Below, in pieces: positions 1 through 10,546 of a stretch of DNA of 64,000 nt (position 1 is its first letter; every line of letters starts with the position of its first letter). Source of the DNA: Hymenopellis radicata (taxonomy: Eukaryota > Basidiomycota > Agaricomycetes > Agaricales > Physalacriaceae). A program made the position numbers and the translations under genes. The stretch covers positions 1-64,000 of the forward strand of contig JADNRX010000083.1 of the NCBI GenBank assembly GCA_015501595.1. The letters run 5' to 3'. Under the pieces are notes generated by a model. That model did not search any database and was not told the DNA's origin. It saw only the letters and a program-made list of their open reading frames with translations.

Positions 1-196
1 CAATGGCCGCGAGTCAGCACCGGCCAACGTCACGTGTGGCCGCGGTACCTGACCGCCAGGTTCCAATATGCAGACAATTTGGCTGATGTGCGCCCAGTAC
101 GCCGAATGCCACGATAGGCATTCAGAACTGTTGAGAATAAGGGGCCTCGGAGATGGCAGAACCTGGTGGTCGGAACCTTCACAAAACCTGCATGAG

Positions 197-477
197 CAGG
201 CCATCATGGCCTCCCTCACACGATTTTGGAGTACGTCGCTGTTGAACCGAGCAATCCTAGGACGAAACAGCACCTGCCGCATCTCAGGCGTCTCGCGCTA
301 CAGACGTCGTCGGCGCAAACCGAGCTCTTGGAGCAGATGTTTTTCATGCACGTTATAAAGTGGCGGGAGATGGGCGTTGCGATGTTGGAGTGCTGTAGGA
401 TGTTGGTGGACGAAGAAGAGGATTACATGACTGAGGAGGCGGCGGGCTCTGCTATACAGTTCGAATGCGAACGTTGA
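197..477 (+). pseudogene. C-terminal fragment of an F-box/LRR-like protein
   Basis: The reading frame running into the stop near 477 matches the last roughly 90 residues of the larger F-box/LRR-like gene at 31689-32941 on the other strand. Shared stretches are HLPHLRRLA, QTSSAQ, WREMGVAMLE and IQFEC. Homology starts near 197 (HHGLPHTILEYV) and I cannot follow it further left, so only the 3' end is present. No F-box or start codon belongs to this copy. It is therefore a relic of a duplicated gene, consistent with the other partial F-box copies at 9960, 19215 and 23668. The family role (substrate receptor of an SCF ubiquitin ligase) is family knowledge, not shown here. Confidence 0.6.
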
Positions 478-1156
478 GAAAGAAGGGCGTGTACGTCCTG
501 AGCAATTAAATTACGTTTCCGGACACTAACTTCCTGATTGCAGGACTATCTATAACCTAGCTACAACACAAGAAGTCTCAAAGCCGTATTCATACAATTT
601 ACAAAACGTTATGTTGGCGAAGTTGCTGCGGATAGGCTTTCTAGCGGGACCTCCGCATCGTTGTACTTGCACTGTCAGTCAGTAATCTTATTATTCTTCA
701 TTCAGTAGAGACACGCCTTCGTCTCCGTATTGCCGAACTCGCATCTGTGATGAGTTGGTGGCATTTGTTATCCCGACAGGAACGTGGAAAGCGTAAAAAC
801 CTGGAGTAGAATGTTAAATGAAAGGTTCCACATAAAGAATATTTCGACGTCCTCCCCTGTCTGCGTTTAAAGCGGAAGATAGATGTCATCTTTATATGAT
901 TCGAGTATTTTGTCTCCAGTCGGTGTCGGATCGCTTGCCGAGTCCGTTGTCTGCCAAGGCTACCGCCTCGCATCCCCATCTACGCGTATCATCTCGACGT
1001 TGCCAACTGTCTGGAACAATCTATTCACATCGTTTAGCACAGAACCATCAACACCGGAAGGATTAAGTATCATGGCCGGACTTAACTGTGCCACACCATC
1101 CTCGTCCGCCTGGGAGGTATTGAAAGACGGCATGCCGCATCCATGTATTACTGTAT
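478..1156. other. Intergenic stretch
   Basis: I see no open frame with recognisable protein sequence and no clear repeat here. Only short frames occur on both strands. Confidence 0.5.
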
Positions 1157-2321
1157 TTATACTACATCACCTACGTGCGTCTCAAGGATATCACACACCT
1201 CGTCGGCTGTAGGACGGCCCTCAGGTGAGCGGGCAAGGCAACTGTCCACCAAACCTCTGTACCATTCCGGAACCGCGGATTCGTCTGCGCCCAGCGCCCT
1301 TCTCCGATGAGAAACCCGTCCTCAACCTCCGGAACCTCTTCTGCCAAGCACCACAAGACCAATCCCAATGAAAACACGTCTCCAGCCATCGTCTTCGCAT
1401 CGGATAACGCCTCCGCCTCCAATTCTGGTGCGATCCAACCGCGTGTTTTCCCGCCGGGTGCGTAGTCGATGAGCCTCAACTTGTCGTCCTGGCAGAGGAC
1501 AAGATTGTCCATCTTCATATCCCCCCAAGCATGCCCAAGGCGATGAAGCCATCTCAAACCCTCCGACGCGTCGATTGCCCAGGCCAGACGTTTACGCCAC
1601 GATATGTCACATGAGGGCATTCCCTCACAGTGCAGACCTCCTTTGCACGGTAAACCAGAGCAATTGATGACGCTGGCTGAAGCGGTGTGAGAAATCCGAC
1701 CAGACGCTCTTCTTGTTCGTGCTCCTCGACCACTCCAGCGCTGGGGCGAATGGCGTATGGCGACACCGGAAGGCTGAGCATAAACGACACTTCCGCCACA
1801 AAGGCATCATCACCCGGATCAGTTGATGGCTTAAAAACCCAATACTCCCCTTCGGCGTCGGCTACCACGATGACTCGAGGACTATTTGTCGAGGATAAGA
1901 CAGGCTGCAGTGTGTCGAGCGGAATCATGCGAAGACCCATGTCCATCCTGCTGAAACACCCCCCATATCGGTTGAGGGAGATGTCCACAATGTACGCCTT
2001 GTTGCGCTTCCCATCAAGGTCAAGTGAGATACGCCACATGCCCGCTCTAGGTGGCAACCATTCCCGGGAAATCTCAATGATCTTGGAGGCGATATTAGTG
2101 CGCACTCTGCCTCTGCTATCAATCACACTCACGCGTTGAAATTCACCACCGTCTTGCCATCGGCGCACCTGCTTCTCCATCTGCTCAAGTGTGTCCACAT
2201 CTTCACGCTGCCGAAAGACAAGGGAGATTTCCTTCTTGGGCAGTACGTCGTCTCGTCCAACCAGATATCGATAGATCAACCGCGGATGGTCAGTTCCTTT
2301 GCCCGCAGCGACCATATACAT
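1157..2321 (-). pseudogene. Protein-kinase-like gene with two frame breaks
   Basis: The frame from the ATG at 2321 runs about 230 residues and ends in kinase-like sequence (EYWVFKPS, VSFMLSLP). A second frame carries the core of a kinase C-lobe: LRWLH, then the catalytic loop HAWGDMKMDNL near 1500-1535, then LIDYAPGG where DFG normally stands, then WIAPE and GDVFSLGLVLWCL. A third frame finishes the C-lobe with LVDSCLARSPEGRPTADEV and a stop at 1157-1159. The joins near 1610-1625 and 1270-1290 lack convincing GT-AG introns, so I read single-base slips. The variant DFG (DYA) suggests an atypical or inactive kinase. The breaks could be true pseudogenisation or residual assembly errors. Substrate unknown. 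Confidence 0.65.
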
Positions 2322-2819
2322 GAAAGACAGCGGTCCTTGCCCGAAACCTGCCTGCCAGCTAGATGAGTGGCGAATCGCAGTACCTGTGAACCATCAGTGA
2401 GACCTCGCTGTAGAAAGCATGTAAGCACGTACTCAATATATCTTCGAGCTTCATTGTAGCAGGAAGGAAACCAACCAGTGACTAAACAAACTTCAACAGT
2501 ACGTCAAGGATACTTGGTTCGGGCCGGGCCCGTTGCTCTCCGAACTGTAACCTGATGGATGCCGAGGGAGTGCGCGCGTCAGCGAGGGCGGAATTCTTGT
2601 CGGACAGCTCTCAGTATGCATGGTAAATAGAGATGTACACATTATCTAGATGTAGAGATACAAAGTGGGACTAGTGACAAAGCGAGGTCAAAATGTATTT
2701 CCTGTTACATGTCGGTGGGTCTTGATTCGTCCAAAGCTTTCAACGTAGAAAGAAATTCTATTGAAGGAGGATCTTGAGATGGATATGTGACATTTCCGAA
2801 ATGATACGCGGAGAGGAGT
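2322..2819. other. Intergenic stretch left of SD-A
   Basis: No coding sequence recognised. This lies between the start of the kinase-like gene and the stop of the aspartic protease relic, two genes on the same strand. Confidence 0.45.
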
Positions 2820-4330
2820 CTACAATGATGGATCAGCGATGATGGGGATAGTGCAAAAGACAATAACCAACCCCTTCAGGAAAGGAGCACCCAAACGCCA
2901 TGAATACAGATAGCCTTGTCCACGCTGTGGGGTATCAGTCACAGCAATGGTCGCGACACAGGGATCCGTGCTATCCGCATCCGCCTGACTGATGAAATCG
3001 CGGGGATCAACAGGGAACGTCTTGCCACCAAACGTAACATGGTGTGGCGTCGAACTAACAAACTCGATTCCTCCAATTTGGGTATGGACGGCGTCGATGA
3101 CATCGACAGATCTATGAATCAGAGAATTACCCTGGAAGGCGTGAGAAACTCAAACAAGATGGAAGGGCCTCACAGTGTCGACGAGAGAGTGGTGGAATCA
3201 GCGAGCCGAGAGTCTGGTAGGCGCCGAGCGTAATAGACAGCATCAAGAAATACCTCCCAGGCGATGGCATACGTCTGTTAGGGCATAAGATTAGAAGTCG
3301 TCATCCATGGGAAGACTGACCTAGAATTCGGCGGGGCGCTTATGCCGCCCTCGTTCGATGCGTACCACGTACAGGAACCCAAGAGAGGCTGTCCTTTTCG
3401 ACTGGGGCCAGATGATCCCCTATGCTGCAGAGTTCGAGGTTGCCGCCGCGATTAATGGCATTCCGCTGGAAGGTAGGGTGACGAAAAACATGGGTGCTGC
3501 CAAAGATGTGAGCGAGATGAGGCGGGGGAAAAACATGGGTGCTGCCAAAGATGTGAGCGAGATGAGGCGGGGGAAAAACATGGGTGCTGCCAAAGATGTG
3601 AGCGAGATGAGGCGGGGGATGAACGGGCCCATCGTGGCATAGGAAGACGCGATGACGAATGTCGGATGCTTGATGAAAGGGCGGGCGAATAAAGTCGAAG
3701 GTCGGGAATGTGCCTCTAGTCTGGGTGGAGGATAGGCGCCCCCATGAGTGTGCGGCTCGTGAGATCTCCTAGCGGCAGCGCCGGCGAGAATACTTTTGAC
3801 TAAATGAAGCTGGACAGCCTAATAAGAACGGAAATGAAAATGAACGGAATGGGGCGTACCTGTTTATGGGAAATCCAAACCAAAGATTCCAGCCACGCCT
3901 TGTGTCGGTGTCGCTGATCGAGGAGAACCCATCCCGCGAGGTAAATGTTTCCTGTCCTATTTCACCAAGCGATCGTTTGGCAATCCTCTGCCAAACGTCA
4001 AGCAAAACGCTGTACGTGCGATAATGACGCGTAAGTATAAAGGTGATAATGATGGTCAAATCGAACGCACACGATAGCCGCCTAATCACAATGTCTCCCG
4101 CGTCTGCGCGCCTCTCAAGAGAGCGAAATTCCCGCCGAGCAATATCCCGCCCGCGGTTCTTGTCTTGAAGTTGGAAAGCAGCTCCAGGATAGTAGTGTCT
4201 GCCGCGGCAGGCACGAGAAGGAAACCAGCAACTGTAAGCCTTGTACGGGCAGTTCGTTAAGGAATGCGGATGAAAGCAGGGCGTGGACGGAGCCAAGAAG
4301 ATACGACAAGGATGCCGCGGAACTGCTCGG
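2820..4330 (-). pseudogene. Pepsin-like aspartic protease relic, copy 1
   Basis: Read on the minus strand, scattered exons spell an A1-family (pepsin-like) secreted protease: a pro-region piece (ARREFRSLERRADAGD), a flank like LWFGFP, the block PRLISLTSLAAPMFFVTL near 3475-3630, YAIAWEVFLDA before the second active-site region, VDVIDAVHTQIGG, FPVDPRDFI and the C-terminal LYSWRLGAPFLKGLVIVF, ending in TAG at 2820-2822. Family members hydrolyse proteins at acid pH using two DTG aspartates. Here the second DTG region is broken: compared with copy 2 at 24 kb, about 10 bases are missing just before it and a stop follows. A first DTG is not visible. The 45-bp triplication at 3484-3618 lies inside it. 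It is a pseudogene within SD-A. Confidence 0.6.
3484..3618 (-). repeat. Three in-frame 45-bp tandem repeats
   Basis: Three near-identical 45-base units follow each other; the CATGGGTGCTGCC landmark recurs at 3489, 3534 and 3579. On the minus strand each unit encodes PRLISLTSLAAPMFF, so the expansion keeps the protease frame. The homologous place in copy 2 (around 24560-24610) has one unit. Confidence 0.95.
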
Positions 4331-4658
4331 GTCCTGCCGTCGGTGGAGGTTGCCAAATATGTGCAAGCCACTCGTCTCTCATCGTCATACACACATCCTT
4401 TTGAAAACTCCTTCACTCCTTATTCCCAACGTGTTCTACCAGTCTCTTCCTACGCAGCAAAGGATCTCCGCGACATAGTTTGGAAATCTCTGTCTTTGAC
4501 GCTGTCTTACCGCCGCTTTCACATCCCTCATGTAACTATGCCAGTGCTCAATAGGAATAATATCATTTCTCTATGGACAATATGGCGCGTCGCATTGAAT
4601 ACAAAGATCTACAGAATTTATCTTGGGCGTCTGGAATCGTGATCCGTCGTCCGTCCCA

Positions 4659-5126
4659 TCATCTACTGCATTTACTCGCCATCCCTGTTATTCGCTGTTG
4701 CTGCCCCGTCTTCTGGCCGAATCTCCAGCCACGTAATGAGCCCATGATGGTCACAGTACTCTGTCTCTCTGTCGTCCGGTGCCTCACCGGCGGTCGAGGT
4801 GACGAAGGTAGAGGAACAACATGTGAATTGTGGCGCGTTGGTGTTCTGCGATACGAGTTTAAGATTTCATCGGCGGTAGCCCAAGGTCCCCTTTTCGAGA
4901 TGGGACGCGCCGAATCATGGTCACTTGCGCTGGTAGCTTGCCGGGCTCGTCTATGATGTGCGCGTGGCTGGGGAGTATAAGGCGGCGGTAGGTGAGGGTG
5001 TAGCGTCGTATATCTGGCCGTTCTGGCTGGATTTACCAGCATGCCCTTGTGCAAATCCTCGTCCGAAATCGACGTCAGTGGACTATAAACGCGAGACGAG
5101 GGAGATGGTGCTGAGTAGTGGCTCAT
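4659..5126 (-). CDS. Conserved hypothetical protein, 155 aa, copy 1
   Basis: An uninterrupted frame begins with MSHYSAPSPSSRVYSPLTS and ends in RITGMASKCSR. Its twin at 25799-26266 has the same length and most residues unchanged, with differences but no stop, which argues for real coding sequence under constraint. I chose the ATG at 5126 because both copies share it in the same context; an upstream in-frame ATG at 5150 is also possible. The protein is rich in Pro, Ser, Arg and His, has no predicted membrane segment, and contains the conserved block GPWATADEILNS. I do not recognise the family. It sits head-to-tail just upstream of the protease relic on the same strand. Confidence 0.5.
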   Translation of the reverse strand: MSHYSAPSPSSRVYSPLTSISDEDLHKGMLVNPARTARYTTLHPHLPPPYTPQPRAHHRRARQATSASDHDSARPISKRGPWATADEILNSYRRTPTRHNSHVVPLPSSPRPPVRHRTTERQSTVTIMGSLRGWRFGQKTGQQQRITGMASKCSR

Positions 5127-5648
5127 GATTGTTGGAATATCGGGTACCAAAGACGAAGTCCTTTATAGCCGCAGATTGCTGTGCATAGACCGACCAAAGA
5201 GAAACAAGAGACTAAGACAAAAGAGATGCTTCCGTCGCAGATCGTGATACAGTTGTGGGTCCAAGGACACGGCGAAAGCGTCGGCGATATCTTTTGATAG
5301 TCGAATAGCAGTGCCGATTGTTCGGCGCCACTTTTCCCATTGAACAAGAGTTTCCCGACGCCGTTCATGGGCTTGACGGCCGGAAAGCCCTTTCTGGACT
5401 ACTTCGAAAACAATCAGGTACGCCACCAGTTCACCGATCCGATAGAGCAAAAGGGTACGTCTCTATTTTTGTTTGAACCATTTTAAACAACTCATACTCG
5501 ACATGTTCTTAGACACCTCAAATTGCCTCTCTCCGAGACACCGAGATGCAGCCGTGCATGAAGAAAAAAATCGTTCTCCGAGGTCGGATGAAGCACCTAT
5601 CCGGTAGGACAAGTGGCCACGGAGTCAAGAGGGTAAACAACCCCAAGT
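5127..5648. other. Duplicated noncoding stretch with one M1 element
   Basis: This belongs to SD-A and matches about 26267-26811. It includes an M1 element at 5590-5620. Short minus-strand frames (5163-5450) exist, but the two copies do not keep a common frame. Confidence 0.45.
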
Positions 5649-5800
5649 TCAAGAATTTCTATCGTCCTTCCAACATCCTGCGCTCGGAAACCGCCGTTCT
5701 CTGGGAGGAAATACCGCGCCTCTGATGGTCATATCGTGCACGTCTCGGAGAACCACAACGTCGGAGTCTGAGCCACAGGCCGGACGACTTTCGACTCGAG
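5649..5800 (-). CDS. Conserved C-terminal exon-like ORF, copy 1
   Basis: The minus frame ends in RGAVFPPRERRFPSAGCWKDDRNS and a stop at 5649-5651. The copy at 26812-27021 encodes nearly the same peptide (SDSDVAVLRDLHDMTIRGAV followed by the same tail). Third-base differences with preserved protein suggest former or present coding. The upstream part differs between copies because a duplication breakpoint lies near 5800. Function unknown. Confidence 0.3.
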
Positions 5801-6005
5801 ACAGACGTGGCAGGCAGCAATGTCATTCCGAATGCTAAATGACAAACATCTGCACACGACAATACGCTGCCCGCAAGGAATCATTGAGCAGTGGTCGTCC
5901 TACGTCGCGCCCAGTACACGGTTGTCGGAACAACAGATAGTCTTCACAAATCACGATTCACCCAGCAGAATCATGCGGTCGGTTCTCCCTGGACTCGCTA
6001 CTCAC

Positions 6006-6178
6006 ACGAGATTTCCGTGGAATCTGCGGGAATCCAATGGCTGATATGGCATGAAGAATAAACGTCGAGACAATATGCGCCCTGCTGACGACGCACGCCT
6101 TGAAGACCATCTGGATATCGCGCAAGGCATCATTGATTTCTGCGGGACGTACCCCAGGGTGTGGTCGTGATTCATATT
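6006..6178 (-). CDS. Exon-like conserved reading frame in SD-B
   Basis: On the minus strand the frame reads PGVRPAEINDALRDIQMVF, then FKACVVSRAHIVST, and ends before a GTGAGT donor at 6000-6005. The matching place in SD-B copy 2 (about 36180-36290) carries a roughly 10-base insertion (GGCGCCACGC) that shifts the frame. This looks like one exon of a gene broken in the second copy. I do not recognise the family, and flanking exons are uncertain. Confidence 0.3.
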
Positions 6179-6259
6179 CAGTGGAAGCTTATCGCCCACG
6201 ACTAGCAATCGAGGGATCACCGAGTTAAACTGTGCTCCAATCAGCTTCGTGGCGCATTC

Positions 6260-6838
6260 ATGATATATGGCAAAGCACTCACCATGAGGGTAGTAGCTGA
6301 CAACGCAGCCCGAATCTCACAAAAGCATATCGCCTGGTCAGTAGCCTTCGCGCACACTTGGAGCAAGGATAAATGCAGGATATACCTACATATATTTCGT
6401 CGTCTCGTCTCGAGATCAAAATACACAGGACATATAGTCGTAGAGGAAAAGACAAGAATGAGGGAGTCGCAAATGATACAAGAAGAGGTGGGGGATCAAT
6501 GGAAGTATCGAGGTTACAGAATAATAAATTGACGACAGAAAGCAAGTGGCGATAGCAGAGGAGAGAGATGGACGAAGGAATATGTAACAGTCGGTTGGGC
6601 GACAAATGAAACCCAATCCCAGTCGACGAAGGGAGAATGCATCTCCATCACAATCCGCGCTCCAGGTTAAATCTAATCGGCTTTCTAGAGGATCGTGAGC
6701 ACCGTGGTAAGAAGGATGAAGAGAGAAGACAGGTAGGCAGGGTCGACATGGTAGGCGCGATAAGGAAGACTGCTGTACAGCGTCATGAAAGGACGGCCAG
6801 GCGAACATAATTGAAAGTAATCATGGCGCTAGACTTAC
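6260..6838. other. Duplicated noncoding stretch
   Basis: Nearly identical to 36365-36926. No frame with recognisable sequence; only an SD-B intergenic segment between the exon above and the H1-like gene. Confidence 0.4.
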
Positions 6839-7536
6839 CTCGGACTCTTCCTCAGCAGCAGCAGCGTCTGCGTCTGCCTCCTCTTCTGGCTCTTCGGCGA
6901 TAGTCTCCTCCACGGGGGCAGGAGCAGCAGCGGGCTCCGTGACTCCGACCTAGAGGACAAAACGGGAAAAGAGTTAGCGACTGTAGGAAGGAAACGTGCA
7001 GATAAACAAGGCGAAATGTCTGGTAACAAGGGAATCTGGGCGCATATATGCGGCAGGATGGGCGTGCATGCATGGACGGATGTGACGGGAAGATCGATGA
7101 AGGACGGATGAAACGAACCTTGGACGATGGTTTCTTGCTCCCTGCGCGCGACGCAGGCTTCTTGCTGGCCGCGCGGGATGCAGGCCTGGCCGACGCAGCG
7201 CGGGATGCAGGCTTGGCCGACGCAGCGCGGGATGCAGGCTTGTTGGATGCCTTGGACAACGGCTTCACAGACGCAGCTCTGGACGCCGACTTAACGGACG
7301 CCGCCTTTGACGCGGGCTTCACAGACGCAGCCTTGGATGCTGGCTTGGCCTGTCGACGGCATCAGAATTCAAAAACCTAAAAACAGAAACGCGGAAGGTA
7401 GACGCACCTTTTTCTTCTCCGGCTCGCTCTCAGCAGCCGCCTCTGCATCGTCGCCGTTCGCCTCCTCGGCTTTTCTCTTCCGTCCGGGCGGTTTTTTCTC
7501 CGATGATGCGCTTGTCGCCCGACGCTTGGAGGCGTA
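6839..7536 (-). CDS. Histone-H1-like Lys/Ala/Ser-rich protein, copy 1 (5' end uncertain)
   Basis: Three minus-strand exons fit GT-AG introns: 7536-7408 (43 codons, basic KKPPGRKRKAEEANGDD then an acidic run), 7349-7119 (77 codons) and 6949-6839 (37 codons). Exon 2 is a run of KPASRAAS-type repeats resembling the tails of linker histones and nucleolar proteins; exon 3 is acidic (EETIAEEPEEEADADAAAAE). All lengths divide by three. The composition suggests a nuclear DNA- or RNP-binding protein; this is inference. The first exon is unclear: an upstream module shared with 17.8, 21.1 and 37.6 kb lies at 7590-7870. After the third exon either translation runs seven codons to a stop or a further intron follows. 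Confidence 0.55.
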
Positions 7537-7589
7537 CTTTTGTCAGATGTAGAGGGCTACATAGTATGCGAGTGAGACGACGCGATGGC

Positions 7590-7870
7590 TGAGTAGAGAA
7601 GACGTACTGACCCTACAGCCGCTTCGTTGGTGATGACATGGTCGTGGTAGCGGTACCGAGCGACTTCTCCACGTAGTCCAAGTTGGCTGCTTTTGCCTCT
7701 ACCCGGACGGGTGATGGACGCGACGGTGATAGAACAAAAGACGGATGCGCGCCATGGAGGTACGAGGTAAACCAATGCAGTCATCGGTATCCATTTTGGG
7801 GTCGCGCTGATTGTATGGGGATATCAACCTAGACTCGATGCCAGTCGCTTCACCAAGCCGATCGGATCGT
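7590..7870 (-). repeat. Shared 5' module, copy 1
   Basis: This segment recurs at about 17830-18130, 21110-21420 and 37590-37870. Each copy holds CGACGGTGATAGA or a near relative, an ATG followed by codons for M(A/S)SP(K/T)KR, then GTACGTC as an apparent intron donor. In this copy the frame after the ATG meets a TAG after eight codons. Confidence 0.6.
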
Positions 7871-8139
7871 TGGCTCAACCCGCATTCCCGAGCTTCGCCT
7901 CAGACTATTTCTCTGTATTACGCGTAGTGATTGTGTTTACCCCTCCTCAATGTTACTAAAGGCGTTGACCTCGGCTGCGATATGGCCCGTTCGTGGGCGT
8001 GTAATGTCGCCGTCGAAGCCATCCGCCGGACTACCCACCAAATGTAAGTCGCGTCTAGTCGACATATAGAGACGCCATATCCAATAGGACGCGTCACCTT
8101 CCCTTCAACCAAAGTTCGGACAGTGATTTACTATCAAAA

Positions 8140-8343
8140 TCAAGGCATCTCTGTTCGTTGATTCAATGAGTACCTCAGGATTCCTTCTGCGGCACTAGCT
8201 CGGTGTTCGTCTTCGTCTGCAGGGCAGGCTCTATTGAGGAGGATTGGTTCATCGATTGGTTTTATATCACGCATGGTCTCGTTCTTGGACCTCGTTAAAG
8301 GTACACCAAAAAATGGTGTCTCAATTTTACGTCTATGAGGCAC
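8140..8343 (-). CDS. Conserved short ORF of unknown function, copy 1
   Basis: The frame encodes RDIKPIDEPILLNRACPADE followed by DEHRASAAEGILRYSL. The same peptide is kept in SD-B copy 2 (38090-38338), and a version with a stop occurs on the plus strand near 18405-18500. An M1 element touches its 5' side. It may be a gene fragment carried by the repeat unit rather than a working gene. Confidence 0.25.
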   Translation of the reverse strand: MPHRRKIETPFFGVPLTRSKNETMRDIKPIDEPILLNRACPADEDEHRASAAEGILRYSLNQRTEMP

Positions 8344-8396
8344 CCGTTCCGATCAAGATAAGCCAAGTCGCCTCAAGCCAAGGAGAGCTCTCAATG

Positions 8397-9285
8397 TACC
8401 ACCATCATCAAAATTGTGAACTCGCTTTAGCAGTCGCAATAAACCAAAAAAACACAGCGGAAAGGTGTCTAGAGCGTCTCTAGCGAGCACGTTCCGAGCC
8501 TTGTCCGTCGAGGGAGGTCGCTGTACAGCGCCTTCGTAGAATAGATTTAATGTAGCGCTTAAACCACCACTATCAAACAAAAGAGTCGTTCTAGCGACGC
8601 AAAAACAAGCACAGCGGAAAGTTCGTCCACCGCGTCTATATGATACGTGTGGGGCCTTGTCCGTCGAGAGCAATTTTATTGTTAGAAACACCTTCTTTTC
8701 ATTGAGCTTGTCAATTTTGCGGGGTGTCCATCCTTGCCACTTGCAGCATGCCGGAGAGAAAGGTTTCAGCCTTCTGGATATATATGCCAGCCCGTTTCGC
8801 AGAGGAAGTTGTCGAGCGGGCAAGCCGCCGCCAGAATTTTTAAGGTTCGGACAATGATGTCATGTCATTGCCGTCCTCGGCAAAGCCTATTTATTAGAAC
8901 TCCGAACGGACCTTACCGTGATCGCCTCCGATCGCCTTTCGGAGTCTCCGCGAGTCGAACACCACCCGTTTATCCAAAAAGAAAAACATTGAAACTAGCA
9001 CTGGTGGGAACTTAAAAGTTCCATTTTACAACACTTACTGATCCTGTCAGTTCTACAATAGAGACAAAGTTCAAGTCCTATGAGTTTGGCCTGTTGGAGG
9101 TGTAAGTCCATCTCCCTATTTAGCAAGTGCAACCATGGCGGTTACTTTCGGGCAGCCTACCGTGATCCTGGCTTGTTAGAGAAGTAGATGGTAGTTAGAT
9201 GTACGCAGTATAGTAGTGCCATACTGTAGTCTAGCGTCCGGCGATCTGGAAAGGTCCGTGCCGTGTAATTGATGAGTATGATGAT
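8397..9285. other. Insertion specific to SD-B copy 1, with diverged tandem repeat
   Basis: Copy 2 passes directly from GAGAGCTCTCAATG to AAGTAGACTTGAACTTCC (38330-38355), while here nearly 890 bases intervene. Within it, 8425-8510 and 8590-8670 are diverged repeats, both containing CACAGCGGAAAG and GCCTTGTCCGTCGAG. I found no clear terminal repeats, so its nature is open. Confidence 0.4.
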
Positions 9286-9496
9286 GATGAAGTAGACTTG
9301 AACTTCCTCCACTGACGTCATGAGAGCCCGTCCGCATAAACGTAAATAGTGGCATAGACCCATTCGCGCCGGGCTCAATCTCTCTTCCAAGTCCGCAGTC
9401 GCATGAAAAAGACGCCGAATCGCTTCCTCGAGACACAGAGTTCGATAGGAAAAAGCATTACACATGGTGCATGAAGACAGCAAGAAGAGCCTGGTA

Positions 9497-9757
9497 CTGT
9501 AGAGTTTCAATCAATTCGTCGGTCACGGGTCACGAGGGACCCAAAATCGACGAAATGTCACACCTGTCACTGGTCGCGCCAAAATCTGACGAATCTGGCT
9601 ATCAAATTTGACAAAAAATGGCTCCAAAATCGACCAAATCGGGGTGTTATGACGAAATTTTTTCCCCCGGTCACGGCACCTACGGCGCGACGAAATCAAA
9701 TTTTCGTCAGGCCGGTCACACGTCACACAGCCTGACGAATTGAACGAAACTCTACAG
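9497..9757. mobile_element. TA-flanked MITE 1 (261 bp)
   Basis: Terminal inverted repeats CTGTAGAGTTTCAATCAATT and its near-complement at the right end, flanked by TA on both sides. Related unfilled sites occur at about 22033 and 38546, where CCTGGTATA continues directly. This is the pattern of a Tc1/mariner-type target duplication. No coding capacity. Confidence 0.85.
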
Positions 9758-9959
9758 TATACCGAGCCATCCGAGCAGAGAAAAAAGTCGTCGGACTATC
9801 TCCCCGTGCTCTACGAAGCAATTGTTCCCGTAGGACATACGGCCTCTGTCACTGCAATGAGAATTTGAGAACGAGACGCATTTTCCATCTGATATCCACA
9901 AAAAACAGACACACTCTCATCTATGAGGCACAGTTCCGTTAAGACAAGCGGCCTCGCAG

Positions 9960-10170
9960 AAGACACAGAACTAGGAACAATTTCGAGGTGGATGCAGTCA
10001 AGGCCCGACGGGTAACCGGTAGGGCTGTCCAGAGATGGGAGTTGGACAAGGAACGTGTGCGCCATCTTGAAGAGGTGCCTAGCATGATGGCCTGGGCGAA
10101 TGTATGCATTAGGTGCGGAGATGATCGAGCGTCGGCGAGTGCATCGAAGATTTTTGAGAGGATTTCGTTC
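9960..10170 (-). pseudogene. N-terminal F-box fragment with frameshift
   Basis: The minus strand encodes PNEILSKIFDALAD and then sequence like SSRWRTLS and LPVTRRA in shifting frames. These match the start of the F-box gene at 31689-32941 (IPNEILSEIFGALA, TSSRWRALSL). The copy is cut off where the M1 module begins, near 9960, and its frame is broken near the ATG. An M2 palindrome lies about 120 bases upstream, as in the longer gene. Confidence 0.5.
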
Positions 10171-10283
10171 GGTACGGAGATCCATAATATACACGGTGTT
10201 CAGATGTTGTAAGAGCTAGAAATGAAGCAATAACTTCTCGGGAAAAGAGATGATTTCAATCACTGACGGCTGGGGCCGAAATT

Positions 10284-10300
10284 TTCAATCGGCGATTGAA
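10284..10300. promoter_or_regulatory. M2 palindrome
   Basis: TTCAATC-GGC-GATTGAA, a perfect 7-bp inverted repeat with a 3-base centre, upstream of the F-box fragment. Regulatory function is inference. Confidence 0.4.
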
Positions 10301-10546
10301 TGTTCGGACATACGGTTTGAATCACGCCTTGTCCTTCATCACATTTAGCGTTTGAAAGTCAGGTTAGGTTAGGTCTTTGGACCTTACCTACCGTGACTGT
10401 TGACCGCGCCCCGCAGGGGAAATTTTTTTTTGGCCTAACCGGTGACCGTAACCGCGGTCTGACCGTAACCGGCCCATAACTGCGGTCTTTAGACCAGTTA
10501 GTGACCGGTCTAACTGGTATACGGTCAGACCGGTCACTGACTGGTA

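Larger units (their letters stand above)
2960..5800 (+). repeat. Segmental duplication SD-A, copy 1
   Basis: Collinear and in the same orientation as 24020-26965. Matching landmarks are the GATGAAATCGCGGGGATCAA stretch near 2990/24039, the small conserved gene, and GAGGAAATACCGCGCCTCTG near 5706/26868. Small indels distinguish the copies. Confidence 0.85.
5812..8400 (+). repeat. Segmental duplication SD-B, copy 1
   Basis: Collinear and in the same orientation as 35910-38345, starting at GGCAGCAATGTCATTCCGAA and ending near the CAAGGAGAGCTCTCAATG stretch. Long runs are almost identical, so the event looks more recent than the duplication of the M1 units. Confidence 0.88.
8337..9955 (+). repeat. 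M1 element cluster (3 copies)
   Basis: M1 copies at 8337-8373, 9816-9846 and 9925-9955. All read with core CCG-TAGGAC or a near variant on the plus strand and end in a GCCTC arm. The last is followed by the GAAGACACAGAACTAGGAAC flank that also follows M1 near 19202, 22155 and 38757. Confidence 0.65.

Noticed and set aside
6416..6808. Membrane protein frames on the minus strand at 6.4-6.8 and 36.4-36.9 kb
   Set aside because: The frames are not preserved between the two nearly identical copies and contain low-complexity Leu/Ser/Pro sequence; more likely noncoding.
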